Assembly (NCBI RefSeq): GCF_020073745.1
Contig: NZ_JAIRAU010000028.1
Span: 310,001 to 374,000 of the forward strand
Reading direction: 5' to 3'
Length of the DNA stretch: 64,000 nucleotides
From: Nannocystis pusilla
Lineage (GTDB): Bacteria; Myxococcota_A; Polyangia; Nannocystales; Nannocystaceae
Made by a program: the position numbers and the translations under genes. Positions 1 through 8,536 of this stretch are shown here, piece after piece (position 1 is the first letter of the stretch; each line of letters opens with the position of its first letter). The notes beneath the pieces are model-generated. The model was not told where the DNA came from. It made no database searches and worked only from the letters and a program-made list of their open reading frames with translations.

Positions 1-352
1 CGGCGATGTCGGGGAAGGGACAATCCGCGCGCGGGGTGAAGTCGATGCGCAGCGGGCCGAGCTCCTCGAGCACCATGCAGTCCCCCTCGTGGACCGGCAC
101 CCCCGCGATCGTCGGGTCGAAGCACGCCGCCGCGTCCGGCGGGAGTACGTTGTGCTCAGCGACGTCCATGAGCTGGAACTTGAAGCACGCCTGCGAGCCC
201 AGCAGCGCTCGCACGCTGGAAGGCGTGTGCACGTTGGAATAGAACAGCGGCGACAGCACCACGCGGATCTGCTCCTGCTCGGTGTTGCCCTCGATGCACC
301 CCGCCAGCAGGAGGCAGGCGGGCATAAGCCAGTGGTAGTTTGATCGAAGCAT
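1..352 (-). CDS. Lipoprotein, 5' part only (runs off the window)
   Basis: The reverse strand is open from an ATG at 352-350 to the window edge, giving the first 117 residues of a longer protein. The start MLRSNYHWLMPACLLLAGC is a short type II signal peptide with lipobox LLAGC, so the product is probably an outer- or inner-membrane lipoprotein. The mature part has spaced cysteines (for example in QACFKF, AACFD and GDCMV) that could form disulfides. No domain was recognised. The gene points away from the downstream plus-strand genes. Confidence 0.6.
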   Translation of the reverse strand, partial: MLRSNYHWLMPACLLLAGCIEGNTEQEQIRVVLSPLFYSNVHTPSSVRALLGSQACFKFQLMDVAEHNVLPPDAAACFDPTIAGVPVHEGDCMVLEELGPLRIDFTPRADCPFPDIA

Positions 353-521
353 ACCCTTCCAGGTATTCCCGGCGGCCGACCAGAAGTCAACCGCGCCTCT
401 GCCCCCCGTGGCCGCAGGCGACCTGGAACCGGCGACCCGCCCGTCTCGGACCGCGCCGGATGACAGCGACGTCGCGGTCCGAACGTATCCATCCATCCGT
501 CGCGCCGAACCACGAGCACTG

Positions 522-552
522 AGGACATGTCCTCAAGGACATGTCCTGCCGG
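522..552. repeat. 14-bp-phase hairpin element, 2 units
   Basis: Two units start at 525 and 539. The copy of GGACATGTCC at 523-532 pairs with the identical copy at 537-546 around a TCAA loop, and A522-T547 closes an 11-bp perfect stem. It lies about 100 bp upstream of the next gene. Confidence 0.85.
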
Positions 553-649
553 TCGCAGGTGCGCCACGCGGGCGAAAAGGCCCCCCGCGCGGCCTGTCTG
601 GACCGTTTCGCCCCGACTGACTATCGTCCACCTCGGACGGAGGAGCGGC

Positions 650-1261
650 ATGACGAAGGGCGCGCGGGTGACGGCGATGGTGGTGGGCAGCCTGGTGGTG
701 TTGGCGATCGCCTGCGTCGTGCTGGTGAAGCTCGACATCCGGTGCTTGCCGGCGCCGCTCTACCCGCCCGACATGCCGGGCGACCGGTCCAACCCCAAGC
801 TGGTGGCGATGTTCAACGAGCAGATCGACGGGCTCGAGCGGGGCGAGCTCGACGCGGATTGGTTTCCAGGCATCATCCCCGAGGCCGCCGCCAACGCCCG
901 CACATGGTTCGGCGAGGTGCGCGAGTTCGTGACCCACTGCCGCTACGGCGCCTCGAACAAGTTCAACTGGTTCATGTACGACCTCACGCTCGCCGGCGGC
1001 CAGGTGTTCGCCGACCAGACCGCCAGCACCGACCGCTGCAGCGACGAGTACCAGACGGCCATGCGCGTCACCTTCGACGCCGGGCGCGTGGTCGACGTGA
1101 AGACCGACGGCTCCGAGCTCGAGCGCCCGCTGGACAGCGCCCAGGCCGCCGTCGCCCGCACCCTCAAGGCGCTCATCAGGCGCGACATGGACGCGCGCCC
1201 CGGACGCTACTTCAAGCCTGCCCCCGTCGGGCCGACCCCCGCCGAGCAGTGGGCGCAGTGA
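650..1261 (+). CDS. Hypothetical membrane-anchored protein
   Basis: 203 residues. The ATG at 650 is chosen because it is preceded by a good ribosome site (GGAGGAG at 637-645) and begins a proper N-terminal anchor: MTKGAR, then a hydrophobic stretch of about 20 residues ending near KLDIRC. Longer starts upstream would lie inside the repeat element. The rest is soluble, probably periplasmic, with Cys in THCRYG and TDRCSDEY that could pair. The stop codon TGA (1259-1261) is the first base group of the next repeat element. Function not recognised. Confidence 0.7.
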   Translation: MTKGARVTAMVVGSLVVLAIACVVLVKLDIRCLPAPLYPPDMPGDRSNPKLVAMFNEQIDGLERGELDADWFPGIIPEAAANARTWFGEVREFVTHCRYGASNKFNWFMYDLTLAGGQVFADQTASTDRCSDEYQTAMRVTFDAGRVVDVKTDGSELERPLDSAQAAVARTLKALIRRDMDARPGRYFKPAPVGPTPAEQWAQ

Positions 1262-1307
1262 GTGTCCTACAAGACATGCCCGAACGGGCATGTCCTTGAA
1301 AACATCC
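1260..1307. repeat. 14-bp-phase hairpin element, about 3.5 units
   Basis: Units start at 1260, 1274, 1288 and 1302. GACATGCCC (1273-1281) pairs perfectly with GGGCATGTC (1286-1294) around GAAC. Compared with the canonical arm, both sides carry the matching C/G change. The array starts in the stop codon of the upstream gene. Confidence 0.85.
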
Positions 1308-1522
1308 GCGCGCCCCCCACCGATCGTGACATCGACCCACGATCGCGCCCGCTCGCAGCGCACCTGGCGCACGCCCGGATGAGCCCGGCGTCCCGGCGAT
1401 CGTCGCTTTCGAACAGGCCGCCGACAACAGCGTGCACAGCGACCGCGCGAGCGCTCCTCGTCGCGACGCGGTTGCCCGCGCGGCGGATCGTCGTAGACAG
1501 CAGCGCGAGGGGGGACCCCGCC

Positions 1523-2149
1523 GTGATCAGCAAGCTACCATTCACCGAGATCCTCAAATCCGTCCCCGGCTTCTTCGGCATCCGCCTCGAAGAGCAGCCG
1601 AAGTACGCGGTGATCGAGACGATCGACGAGGACGTGGAGATCCGCGAATACCAGCCGGCGCTGCTCGCCCGCCTGACGATCGAGGGCGAGCACGACAAGG
1701 CCGTCGACGAGGCCTTCGACCGCCTGGCGCGCTACATCTTCGGCGAGAACAGCCGAAACCTGCGCATGTCGATGACGATCCCGGTGCAGCAGCACCGCGA
1801 GGGCGAGCGCCTGGCGATGACCAGCCCCGTCCTGCAGAAACAGGGCGGCCGCGGCTGGACGCTCGCGTTCTTCCTCTCCAACGACCTCTACACCTCCGAG
1901 GCCCCGCGACCCGACGACCCCGCGATCGAGCTGGTCCACGAGCCCACGCGCACGATCGCCGCCGTGCGCTACCGCGGCAACTCGTCGGAGGACAAGCGCG
2001 AGCAGTCGCGCCAGCGGCTGCTCGCCGCGCTCGCCAACCACCCGCGCTGGCGCGTCGACGAGGACGTGTTCTGGGCCCAGTACGACGCCCCGTTCACCCT
2101 CCCGTTCGCCAAGCGCAACGAGGCGATGGTCGAGGTCGTGCCGCGCTGA
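1523..2149 (+). CDS. SOUL-family haem-binding protein
   Basis: 208 residues from a GTG at 1523 with a purine-rich ribosome site (GCGAGGGGGGA, 1505-1515). After a short lead the sequence has the SOUL/HBP pattern: YAVIETIDEDVEIREY near residues 30-45, then the RLARYIFGEN and SMTIPV segments and MTSPVLQ. Family members bind haem or tetrapyrrole and are often small soluble proteins; the role here is unknown. No signal peptide is seen. It converges on the methyltransferase-like gene with a 6-bp gap. An upstream open stretch beginning at 1262 is part of the repeat element and is not used as the start. Confidence 0.8.
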   Translation: MISKLPFTEILKSVPGFFGIRLEEQPKYAVIETIDEDVEIREYQPALLARLTIEGEHDKAVDEAFDRLARYIFGENSRNLRMSMTIPVQQHREGERLAMTSPVLQKQGGRGWTLAFFLSNDLYTSEAPRPDDPAIELVHEPTRTIAAVRYRGNSSEDKREQSRQRLLAALANHPRWRVDEDVFWAQYDAPFTLPFAKRNEAMVEVVPR

Positions 2150-2155
2150 CCTCCA

Positions 2156-2764
2156 TCAGCGCGCGAGCAGCCCGAGCCCCGGCACGAAGCGCCCCACCCG
2201 GGCCGCGTAGGCGCGGTACTTCCCGCCGTGCACGCGCAGCAGGTGCGGCTCCTCGACCAGGCGAACCTGCAGCTCGACCGCGACCAGAAGGCACGCCAGC
2301 GACGCCAGCGCCAGCGGGTTCGGCAGCACCACCACCAGCGCCGCCGCGGTGAACAGCATGCACGAGAAGATCGGGTTGCGGACCAGGGCGAACGGCCCCT
2401 CGGTCACCAGCTCGGTCCGTTCGTCGCCGCGCACCCCGATCCGCCACGAGCGGCCCATGCTGGTCTGCGCCGCGTAGGTCGCCGCGATCCCGACCAGCGC
2501 CGCCGCGCCGCCGAGGATGAATTGCCCGGGCCCGACGTCCGGCGTGGCCACCCAGCCGAGCAGGCCGGCGAGCGGCGCCATCACGCTGAGAAGCACCCCG
2601 ACGACGAACAGCGCCCCGCCCCACCACTCCGCCGAACCTGTCCTTCCAGACAGACCGTGGAAGCCGGTCGAGCCGGTCGCGCGCACGTGCCGGTACGTGC
2701 GCAGGCCGAAGGCGACGGCGTAAAAGCCGAGGATCAGGAGCAGGGCGACGACTTCGAGGTGCAT
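2156..2764 (-). CDS. ICMT-like (isoprenylcysteine methyltransferase family) membrane protein
   Basis: 202 residues with about five hydrophobic segments. The C-terminal half carries the family pattern: MGRSWRIG, then GPFALVRNPIFSCM, then EEPHLLRVHGGKYRAYAARVGRFVPG. Bacterial members are integral membrane methyltransferase-like proteins, usually of unknown substrate, and some lie in metal-resistance clusters. The start ATG at 2764 follows an AGGAA ribosome site. Upstream is a MerR-type promoter (2783-2813), so the gene is probably induced by a metal through the divergent MerR regulator. A two-unit repeat element (2636-2663) lies in frame inside the gene. Confidence 0.75.
   Translation of the reverse strand: MHLEVVALLLILGFYAVAFGLRTYRHVRATGSTGFHGLSGRTGSAEWWGGALFVVGVLLSVMAPLAGLLGWVATPDVGPGQFILGGAAALVGIAATYAAQTSMGRSWRIGVRGDERTELVTEGPFALVRNPIFSCMLFTAAALVVVLPNPLALASLACLLVAVELQVRLVEEPHLLRVHGGKYRAYAARVGRFVPGLGLLAR
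2636..2663. repeat. 14-bp-phase element inside a CDS, 2 units
   Basis: Units start at 2636 and 2650; CTGTC (2638-2642) can pair with GACAG (2649-2653). It lies within the N-terminal coding part of the ICMT-like gene and does not break the frame. Confidence 0.6.
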
Positions 2765-2782
2765 ACGAATTCCTCGCGCCCC

Positions 2783-2813
2783 AATCTGAAGCCTGCAGTC
2801 ACTACAGGGTCAA
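2783..2813 (-). promoter_or_regulatory. MerR-type promoter/operator with 19-bp spacer
   Basis: Read on the minus strand: -35 TTGACC (2813-2808), a 19-bp spacer holding the near-dyad CCTGTAGTGACTGCAGG (2808-2792), then -10 CAGATT (2788-2783). An over-long 19-bp spacer with a dyad centred in it is the hallmark of promoters untwisted by MerR-family activators. It sits just upstream of the ICMT-like gene at 2764. Confidence 0.8.
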
Positions 2814-2921
2814 GCGAAGAACGTCACGCCGCCCCCCGGGCAGCACCCTCACCGGCGGCGGAGCGCGAGATCGGCAGCTCGCGCGCCCCCGCGTCCCACC
2901 CGCCCCGGACCGCGAACCATA

Positions 2922-2940
2922 CCTTGTAGCGACTACAGGG
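2922..2940. promoter_or_regulatory. Second MerR-like dyad
   Basis: TGTAG CGA CTACA within CCTTGTAGCGACTACAGGG resembles the dyad at 2792-2808. It is about 95 bp before the MerR start codon and could control the merR/efflux operon. No convincing -35/-10 pair was seen in either direction. Confidence 0.55.
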
Positions 2941-3033
2941 GTACGAGCGAGCCCGCCGCCGCCGCTGCGCGCGAGGTGACGCACGTGCCGCCGCGTCGTG
3001 ACAGCCGGGCGGGCGCGGAGCAAGCTGCGGGGC

Positions 3034-3546
3034 ATGGCGCGAGACGACGAGCAGATGACCATCGGGGCGCTCGGGCAGGCGACGGGCGTCGGCGCCGAGA
3101 CCATTCGCTACTACGAGCGGATCGAGCTGCTGCCGCAGCCGGCCCGCACCGCCGGGGGCTACCGCATCTACCGGCCGGAGCACGTCCGCCGCCTCAACTT
3201 CATCCGTCGCAGCCGCGAGCTCGGCCTCAGCATCGAGGACGTGCGCGAGCTGCTGTCGCTCGCCCGCGATCGCCTGCGCCCGTGCGCCCGCGTCGACCGG
3301 CTCGTCCGCGATCACATCCACGACCTCGACCACAAGATCGACGACCTCCAGAAGCTGCGCGCCGCCCTGCAGCGCCTGGCCGACTCCTGCCGCGGCGGCG
3401 GTCGCGTGTCCGAGTGCCGGATCCTCGAGGCCCTGCAGGAGGCCGAGGAGACCCTCGCCGAGCCCGCCGTCCCGTGCGCCGAGGAGGAGTGCGTCGAGCG
3501 CCGCGCCGGCGACAAGGCCAGGGCCCGGCGCGAGCGCCCCGCCTGA
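3034..3546 (+). CDS. MerR-family metal-responsive regulator
   Basis: 170 residues from the ATG at 3034 (an upstream in-frame ATG at 2998 is less likely). The N-terminal winged-helix motif MTIGALGQATGVGAETIRYYE is typical of MerR. Two cysteines in the sensor region, one in RPCARVD and one pair-forming set in DSCRGGGRVSEC, match the positions of the metal-binding Cys of mercury- and related metal sensors. An extra Cys-rich tail (PCAEEECVERR) may add ligands. It is divergent from the ICMT-like gene and precedes the efflux genes, so it most likely controls both. The metal cannot be named from sequence. Confidence 0.85.
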   Translation: MARDDEQMTIGALGQATGVGAETIRYYERIELLPQPARTAGGYRIYRPEHVRRLNFIRRSRELGLSIEDVRELLSLARDRLRPCARVDRLVRDHIHDLDHKIDDLQKLRAALQRLADSCRGGGRVSECRILEALQEAEETLAEPAVPCAEEECVERRAGDKARARRERPA

Positions 3547-3602
3547 GAATCTTCTCAAGATCGTCTCAAGTTCGCCGGCCGGGCCCGCGCTACGCCCGGG
3601 GC

Positions 3603-4685
3603 ATGCTGCGCCGGGTCGCCGCGATCTCCTGCCTGGCAGTCTCGCTCTCGTGCATGTCTGAAGAGACATGCCCTGAGAGACAGCCAAATCGTCAGCCCGC
3701 GAGCACGCCGAGCGCGTGGGTCGAGGTCACCGCGCCGCAGGACATCTCGCTGCTGCAGGCGGCCGCGCGGGTGGTCCTCGCCGGCGATCGCCAGGCCGTG
3801 ATCCGCCCGCTGTACCGGGCCCGGATCGCCCGCTTCCACGTCCAGGCCGGCGACCGCGTGCGCGTCGGTCAGCCGCTCGTCGACGTCGTCATGCCCGAGG
3901 TCGTCGTCGCCGCCGCCGACTACCGCGGCGCGCTGCTCCGCGGCGCCGCCCAGACGGCCCGGCGCGACAAGCTGACGCAGATGCGCCGCGAGGGCCTGGT
4001 CGCCGAGCGCGACGTCTTCGAGGTCGCGACCCGCGCCGCCGAGGTCGAGCAGCAGGCCCTCACGGCCGCCGCCACCTTGCGCGCCGCCGGCATCGACCCC
4101 GCGCGCTCGCGCGAGCTCCTGCGCAAGCCCGAGGTCACCCTCGCCAGCGCCACCGACGGCGTCGTCCGCGAGCTCAACGGTCGCCTCGGCGAGGTCATCG
4201 AGGGTCAGGGTCCCCCGATCGCCGTCGTCGTCGGCGAGGGCCCGCCGCGCGTCGAGGCCCGCTTCCTCCGCGCCCCGCCGGCGGGCGCCCGCATGCGCTT
4301 TCACGCCGTCGACGGCAGCGTGTGGGACCTGAAGCCCGAGCCGCTCGCGCGCACCGTCGAGGCCGACGACGGCGCCGTCGTGTTGTGGTTCGAGGCCGAG
4401 GGCGAGCACCTCGCCGCGCCCGGCCTGCGCGGCACCGTCGAGGCCTCGAGCGACGAGCCGGGCGTCGTCCAGGTCCCGGCCGGCGCGCTGCGCCGCCGGG
4501 GCGACGCCCTGATCGTCTACCGCCGCCGCGACGGCGACGTCGCCGCGGTCCCCGTCGAGCTGCTCATCGCCTCCGGCGCCTCCGCCCTGGTGCGGCCGAT
4601 CGATCCCGCGCAGCTGGCCGCGGGCGAGCGGGTCGCCGAGGACGCCCTCGCCCACGAGCGCGCCCACGCGGAGGCCGGCGCGTGA
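3603..4685 (+). CDS. RND efflux periplasmic adaptor (membrane fusion) lipoprotein
   Basis: 360 residues. The start ATG at 3603 begins a signal peptide MLRRVAAISCLAVSLSC with a probable lipobox ending at Cys17. The body has the lipoyl/barrel-sandwich halves (AGDRVRVGQPLVDVV, then TDGVVRELNGRLGEVIEGQ) separated by an Ala/Arg-rich helical hairpin, then beta-barrel domains, as in CzcB/CusB adaptors that link an inner-membrane pump to an outer-membrane channel. The first mature residues (MSEETCPERQ) are encoded by a repeat element. The stop overlaps the pump start by 4 bp, so the two are translationally coupled. Confidence 0.85.
   Translation: MLRRVAAISCLAVSLSCMSEETCPERQPNRQPASTPSAWVEVTAPQDISLLQAAARVVLAGDRQAVIRPLYRARIARFHVQAGDRVRVGQPLVDVVMPEVVVAAADYRGALLRGAAQTARRDKLTQMRREGLVAERDVFEVATRAAEVEQQALTAAATLRAAGIDPARSRELLRKPEVTLASATDGVVRELNGRLGEVIEGQGPPIAVVVGEGPPRVEARFLRAPPAGARMRFHAVDGSVWDLKPEPLARTVEADDGAVVLWFEAEGEHLAAPGLRGTVEASSDEPGVVQVPAGALRRRGDALIVYRRRDGDVAAVPVELLIASGASALVRPIDPAQLAAGERVAEDALAHERAHAEAGA
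3652..3693. repeat. 14-bp-phase hairpin element at a lipobox, 3 units
   Basis: Units start at 3652, 3666 and 3680. GCATGTCT (3652-3659) pairs perfectly with AGACATGC (3664-3671) around GAAG. The 42-bp array encodes the Cys of the lipobox and the next residues of the adaptor without a frame change. Confidence 0.85.
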
Positions 4686-7600
4686 TCGAGGCTCTGGTCC
4701 ACGCCTCGGTGGTCCACCGCCGCGCCGTCCTGTGGATCACCCTCGTCGCCGCGGTGCTGGCCGCCGTCGTCGCCGCGCGCCTGCGCTTCGACGCCCTGCC
4801 CGACGTCACCACCAACCAGGTCCTCGTGCTCACGCGCGCCACCGGCCTCACCCCCGAGGAGGTCGAGCGCCTGGTGACGCGGCCGATCGAGATCGGCCTC
4901 GGCGGGATCCCCGGCATGGTCAAGCAGCGCAGCGTCTCGCGCTACGGCATCTCCTCGATCACCGCGATCTTCGACGACGACGTCAGCCCCTTCCTCGCCC
5001 GGCAGATGGTGCAGGAGCGGCTCGCGCTGGTCGGCGATCGCCTGCCCGAGGACGTCGAGGCGCCCGAGCTCGGCCCGCTGACCGGCGGCCTCGGCGAGAT
5101 CTTCCACTTCACCGTGCGCTCGCCCGAGCGCACCCCGGCCGAGCTGCTCGAGCTCGTCGAGCTGCGCCTCGTCCCGCTCCTGCGCGCGGTCGAGGGCGTC
5201 GTCGAGGTCAACACCTGGGGCGGCGAGCGGCGCACCCTCGACGTCGTCGGCCGGCCCGACGCCATGGCGCGCTGGGGCATCACTCTCGGCGCGCTCGAGT
5301 CCGCCGTCGTCGCCGCCACCGGCACCGCCGCCGGCGCCAGCCTGGCCGATGGGACAGATCAGGTCTTGCTCCGCGGCGTCGCCCGCCCGACCACCCCGCA
5401 CGAGCTCGGCAGCGCCCTCGTGCGCCCCGCCGCCAGCGGCGAGCCCGGCCTGCGGGTCGCCGACGTCGCCGACGTGCGCTGGGGCAGCCTGCCGCGGATC
5501 GGCGCCGCCACCTTCAACGGCGAGGGCGAGACCGTCTACGTCATGGTCCAGATGCTGCGCGGCGCCAACGCCCTCCAGGTCATGGAGCGGCTGCACGCGC
5601 GCATGGCCGACGTCACCGCCGCCTTGCCCGAGGACGTCGCCGTCGACCTCGTCTACGACCGCGCGAAGCTCGTCTCGGCCACCCTCGCCACCGTGGCGAA
5701 GAACCTGCTCGAGGGCGGCCTGCTCGTCGTCGTCGTCCTGTTCGCCATGCTCGGCAGCTTCCGCGCCGGCCTGCTGGTCGCGCTGGTGATCCCGCTGTCG
5801 ATGTTGTTCGCGCTGGCCGGCATGGCGCTGCTCGACATCCCGGGCAACCTCATGAGCCTGGGCGCGATCGACTTCGGGCTGCTCGTCGACGGCGCCGTGG
5901 TCATGGTCGAGGCCGTGTTCTGCGGGGCCGTCGGCGCCGCGCTGTCCCCGAACAAGGTCGGCGAATTGACGCGCGGCGTGGCCCGCCCGGTGTTCTTCTC
6001 GGTCCTCGTGATCTTGCTGGTCTACGTCCCGATCGTCACGCTCACCGGCGTCGACGGCAAGATGTTCCGGCCGATGGCCGCCGCGGTGATCATGGCCTTG
6101 CTCGCCGCCCTGATCCTCGCGCTCACCTTCGTCCCCGCGGCCGCGGCGGCCGTCCTGCGCACCAGGGACATCCCCGCCCGCGAGCCCGCGCTCGTCCGCC
6201 TCGCCGAGCACGCCTACGCCCCCGTCCTGCGCGCGGCCACCCGCGCCCCCGTCGTCGTCGCCGCCGCCGCCCTCGCCGCGCTGGTCCTCGGCGGCTGGCT
6301 GTTCAGCCGCACCGGCGCCGCCTTCGTGCCCCAGCTCGACGAGGGCGACCTCGTGATCCAGACCGAGCGCGCCCCCAACATCTCGCTCGAGTCGGCCGTG
6401 CGCGAGGCCACCGCGATGGAGCAGGTCCTGCTCGGCGCCGTCCCCGAGGTCCGCGCCGTCGTCGCGAGGATCGGCTCGCCCGCGGTCGCCACCGACATCA
6501 TGGGCATCGAGCAGGCCGACGTGTTCATCGAGCTGGCGCCGAAGTCCGACTGGCGCCCCGGCCTCGACAAGGACGCCCTCGTGCAAGAGATCGACGCCCT
6601 GCTGGCCGCCCGCGCCCCCGCCGACGTCGTCGTCTTCACCCAGCCGATCCAGATGCGCTTCAACGAGCTGCTCGGCGGCGCCGTCACCGACGTCTCGCTC
6701 AGCATCTTCGGCGACGACCTCGCGCAGCTGCGCGACCTGGCCGAACAGACAGCCGCCGTCATCGCCGAGCAGCCCGGCGCGGTCGACGTGCGCATCATGG
6801 CCCCGCCCGACGTCGCCGTCGCCGAGGTCCGGCCGAAGATGCTCGCCGCCGGCAGCCACGGCATGGTCGCCGACGACGTCCTGCGCGTCGTCCAGGCCAT
6901 CCGCACCGGCATCACCGCCGGCCACACCTACGTCGGCCCGCTGCGCCTGCCGATCCGGATCCGCCTCGGCGAGCCGCCGCAGGCCGAGCTGCTCGCGCGC
7001 GTCCCCGTGCCCACCCCCGACGGCGCCCTCATCGAGCTCGAGCACCTCGCCACCGTCGAGCAGCGGCCCGCCGCCAGCCTCGTCAACCACGACGACGCCC
7101 AGCGGCGGATCGTCGTCGGCTTCAACGTCCGCGGCGCCGCGCTCGGCGACGTCGTCGAGGGCCTCAAGGCCCAGCTCGCCGCGCGCGTCCCGCTGCCCCG
7201 CGGCACCCGCTCGGTGTGGGGCGGCCAGTACGAGTCGCTGGCCGAGGCCCGCGCCCGCCTGGCCTGGGTCATCCCCGCCGTCGTCGCCGCGATCTTCGCC
7301 GTCCTCCTGCTCGCCTTCCGCCGCCTGCGCCCGGCCGCCCTCATCTTCACCCACGTGCCGTTCGCCTGCGTCGGTGGCATCCTCGCCCTGACCTTGCGCG
7401 GCCTCCCCCTGTCGCTGTCCGCCGCCATCGGCTTCATCGCCCTCAGCGGGATCGCCGTGCTCAACGGCGTCGTCCTCCTGTCGCAGATCGATCAGCTGCT
7501 CGCGCAGGGCCTCGGCCCCAGGCGCGCCGCGATCGAGGCCGCGAGGTCGCGCATGCGCCCGGTCCTCATGACGGCCTCGGTGGCCGCGCTCGGCTTCGTG

Positions 7601-7750
7601 CCGATGATGCTCGCCACCGGCACCGGCGCGGAGGTCCAGCGCCCGCTCGCCACCGTCGTCGTCGGCGGCCTCGTCTCCTCGACCTTGCTGACCCTCGTCA
7701 TCCTCCCCGCCCTCTACCCGTTCTTCGCCGGCAGGAGCGTCGAGGCATGA
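4682..7750 (+). CDS. Heavy-metal RND efflux pump, CzcA/CusA family
   Basis: 1022 residues from a GTG at 4682 overlapping the adaptor stop. Length and layout fit HME-RND pumps: an N-terminal transmembrane helix, a large periplasmic domain, a six-helix block, a second periplasmic domain and a second six-helix block. The proton-relay motif in TM4 is present as DFGLLVDGAVVMVE with D397, D403 and E410, as in CzcA-type pumps. It should export divalent or monovalent metal ions together with the preceding adaptor. No outer-membrane TolC-type partner is encoded nearby, so one must come from elsewhere. It is followed by a two-component system with a 4-bp overlap. Confidence 0.9.
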   Translation: MIEALVHASVVHRRAVLWITLVAAVLAAVVAARLRFDALPDVTTNQVLVLTRATGLTPEEVERLVTRPIEIGLGGIPGMVKQRSVSRYGISSITAIFDDDVSPFLARQMVQERLALVGDRLPEDVEAPELGPLTGGLGEIFHFTVRSPERTPAELLELVELRLVPLLRAVEGVVEVNTWGGERRTLDVVGRPDAMARWGITLGALESAVVAATGTAAGASLADGTDQVLLRGVARPTTPHELGSALVRPAASGEPGLRVADVADVRWGSLPRIGAATFNGEGETVYVMVQMLRGANALQVMERLHARMADVTAALPEDVAVDLVYDRAKLVSATLATVAKNLLEGGLLVVVVLFAMLGSFRAGLLVALVIPLSMLFALAGMALLDIPGNLMSLGAIDFGLLVDGAVVMVEAVFCGAVGAALSPNKVGELTRGVARPVFFSVLVILLVYVPIVTLTGVDGKMFRPMAAAVIMALLAALILALTFVPAAAAAVLRTRDIPAREPALVRLAEHAYAPVLRAATRAPVVVAAAALAALVLGGWLFSRTGAAFVPQLDEGDLVIQTERAPNISLESAVREATAMEQVLLGAVPEVRAVVARIGSPAVATDIMGIEQADVFIELAPKSDWRPGLDKDALVQEIDALLAARAPADVVVFTQPIQMRFNELLGGAVTDVSLSIFGDDLAQLRDLAEQTAAVIAEQPGAVDVRIMAPPDVAVAEVRPKMLAAGSHGMVADDVLRVVQAIRTGITAGHTYVGPLRLPIRIRLGEPPQAELLARVPVPTPDGALIELEHLATVEQRPAASLVNHDDAQRRIVVGFNVRGAALGDVVEGLKAQLAARVPLPRGTRSVWGGQYESLAEARARLAWVIPAVVAAIFAVLLLAFRRLRPAALIFTHVPFACVGGILALTLRGLPLSLSAAIGFIALSGIAVLNGVVLLSQIDQLLAQGLGPRRAAIEAARSRMRPVLMTASVAALGFVPMMLATGTGAEVQRPLATVVVGGLVSSTLLTLVILPALYPFFAGRSVEA

Positions 7751-8430
7751 GGCTCCTCGTGGTCGAGGACGACGAGCGCCTGCTGCAGCTGCTCCAGCGC
7801 GGCCTCGGCGAGGAGGGCCACCTCGTCGACGCCTGCACCACCAGCAGCGACGCCCTCGGCCAGGCCCAGACGATCGCCTACGACGTCGTCCTGCTCGACT
7901 GGATGCTGCCCGACGGCGACGGCCTGTCGCTGCTCCGCGCCTGGCGCAGCCGCGGCGTCGACACCCCCGTCCTCATGCTCACCGCCCGCGGCACCGTCGG
8001 CGAGCGCGTGCTCGGCCTGCGCACCGGCGCCGACGACTACCTCGTCAAGCCGTTCGACTTCAGCGAGCTGCTCGCCCGCATCGAGGTGCTCGCGCGCCGC
8101 CGCGGCGGCGAGGTCATCCAGCTGCGCGCCGGCGACGTCAGCCTCGACACCCGCCAGCGCGCCCTCGTCCGCGGCGACAGGGAGGTCGCCCTCACCGCCC
8201 GCGAGTTCGCCCTGTGCGCCCTCCTGTTCCGCCGCGTCGGCGAGGTCCTCACCCGCTCCGAGCTGCTCGCCGCCGTCTGGGGCCCCAACTTCGACGGCGA
8301 GCCCAACGTCCTCGACGTCTACGTCGGCTACCTGCGCCAGAAGCTCGCCCAGCTCGGCGACGACGTCCCCACCATCCGCGCCCAGCGCGGCGTCGGCTTC
8401 CGCCTGCTCCCCGGAGGCGCCGGCCGGTGA
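7747..8430 (+). CDS. OmpR/PhoB-family response regulator
   Basis: 227 residues. The receiver domain has the acidic pair D8/D9, phospho-acceptor D51 (LLDWMLP), T79 and K101 (LVKPF). The C-terminal winged helix runs from about residue 130 with LTAREFALCALLF and the VYVGYLRQKL recognition region. The ATG overlaps the pump stop (ATGA), so it belongs to the efflux operon. It probably regulates metal efflux with the kinase downstream, as CusR/CzcR-type systems do, which gives the locus a second control layer besides MerR. Confidence 0.9.
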   Translation: MRLLVVEDDERLLQLLQRGLGEEGHLVDACTTSSDALGQAQTIAYDVVLLDWMLPDGDGLSLLRAWRSRGVDTPVLMLTARGTVGERVLGLRTGADDYLVKPFDFSELLARIEVLARRRGGEVIQLRAGDVSLDTRQRALVRGDREVALTAREFALCALLFRRVGEVLTRSELLAAVWGPNFDGEPNVLDVYVGYLRQKLAQLGDDVPTIRAQRGVGFRLLPGGAGR

Positions 8431-8449
8431 ATCGCAGCTGCACCTCGGG

Positions 8450-8519
8450 ACATGCCCCCGAGCACATGTCCTATCGACCATGTCTCATCGAGCATGCCCG
8501 CGACGACATGCTCGAAAAT
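8450..8519. repeat. 14-bp-phase hairpin element, 5 units
   Basis: Units start at 8450, 8464, 8478, 8492 and 8506. Pairable arms include GGACATG with CATGTCC and GAGCATG with CATGCTC, the latter with matching changes on both sides. It fills most of the 106-bp gap between the response regulator and the kinase. Confidence 0.85.
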
Positions 8520-8536
8520 ACGGGAGGCGCCGCGCC

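Noticed and set aside
522..547. Intrinsic terminators at every repeat array
   Set aside because: Stems are good but no T-run follows on either strand, so classical termination cannot be claimed.
522..552. Resemblance of GGACATGTCC to the eukaryotic p53 half-site
   Set aside because: Chance similarity of a simple palindrome; no related protein is expected in bacteria.
527..649. N-terminal extension of the protein at 650-1261
   Set aside because: It would start inside a repeat element, lacks a ribosome site and would bury the membrane anchor.
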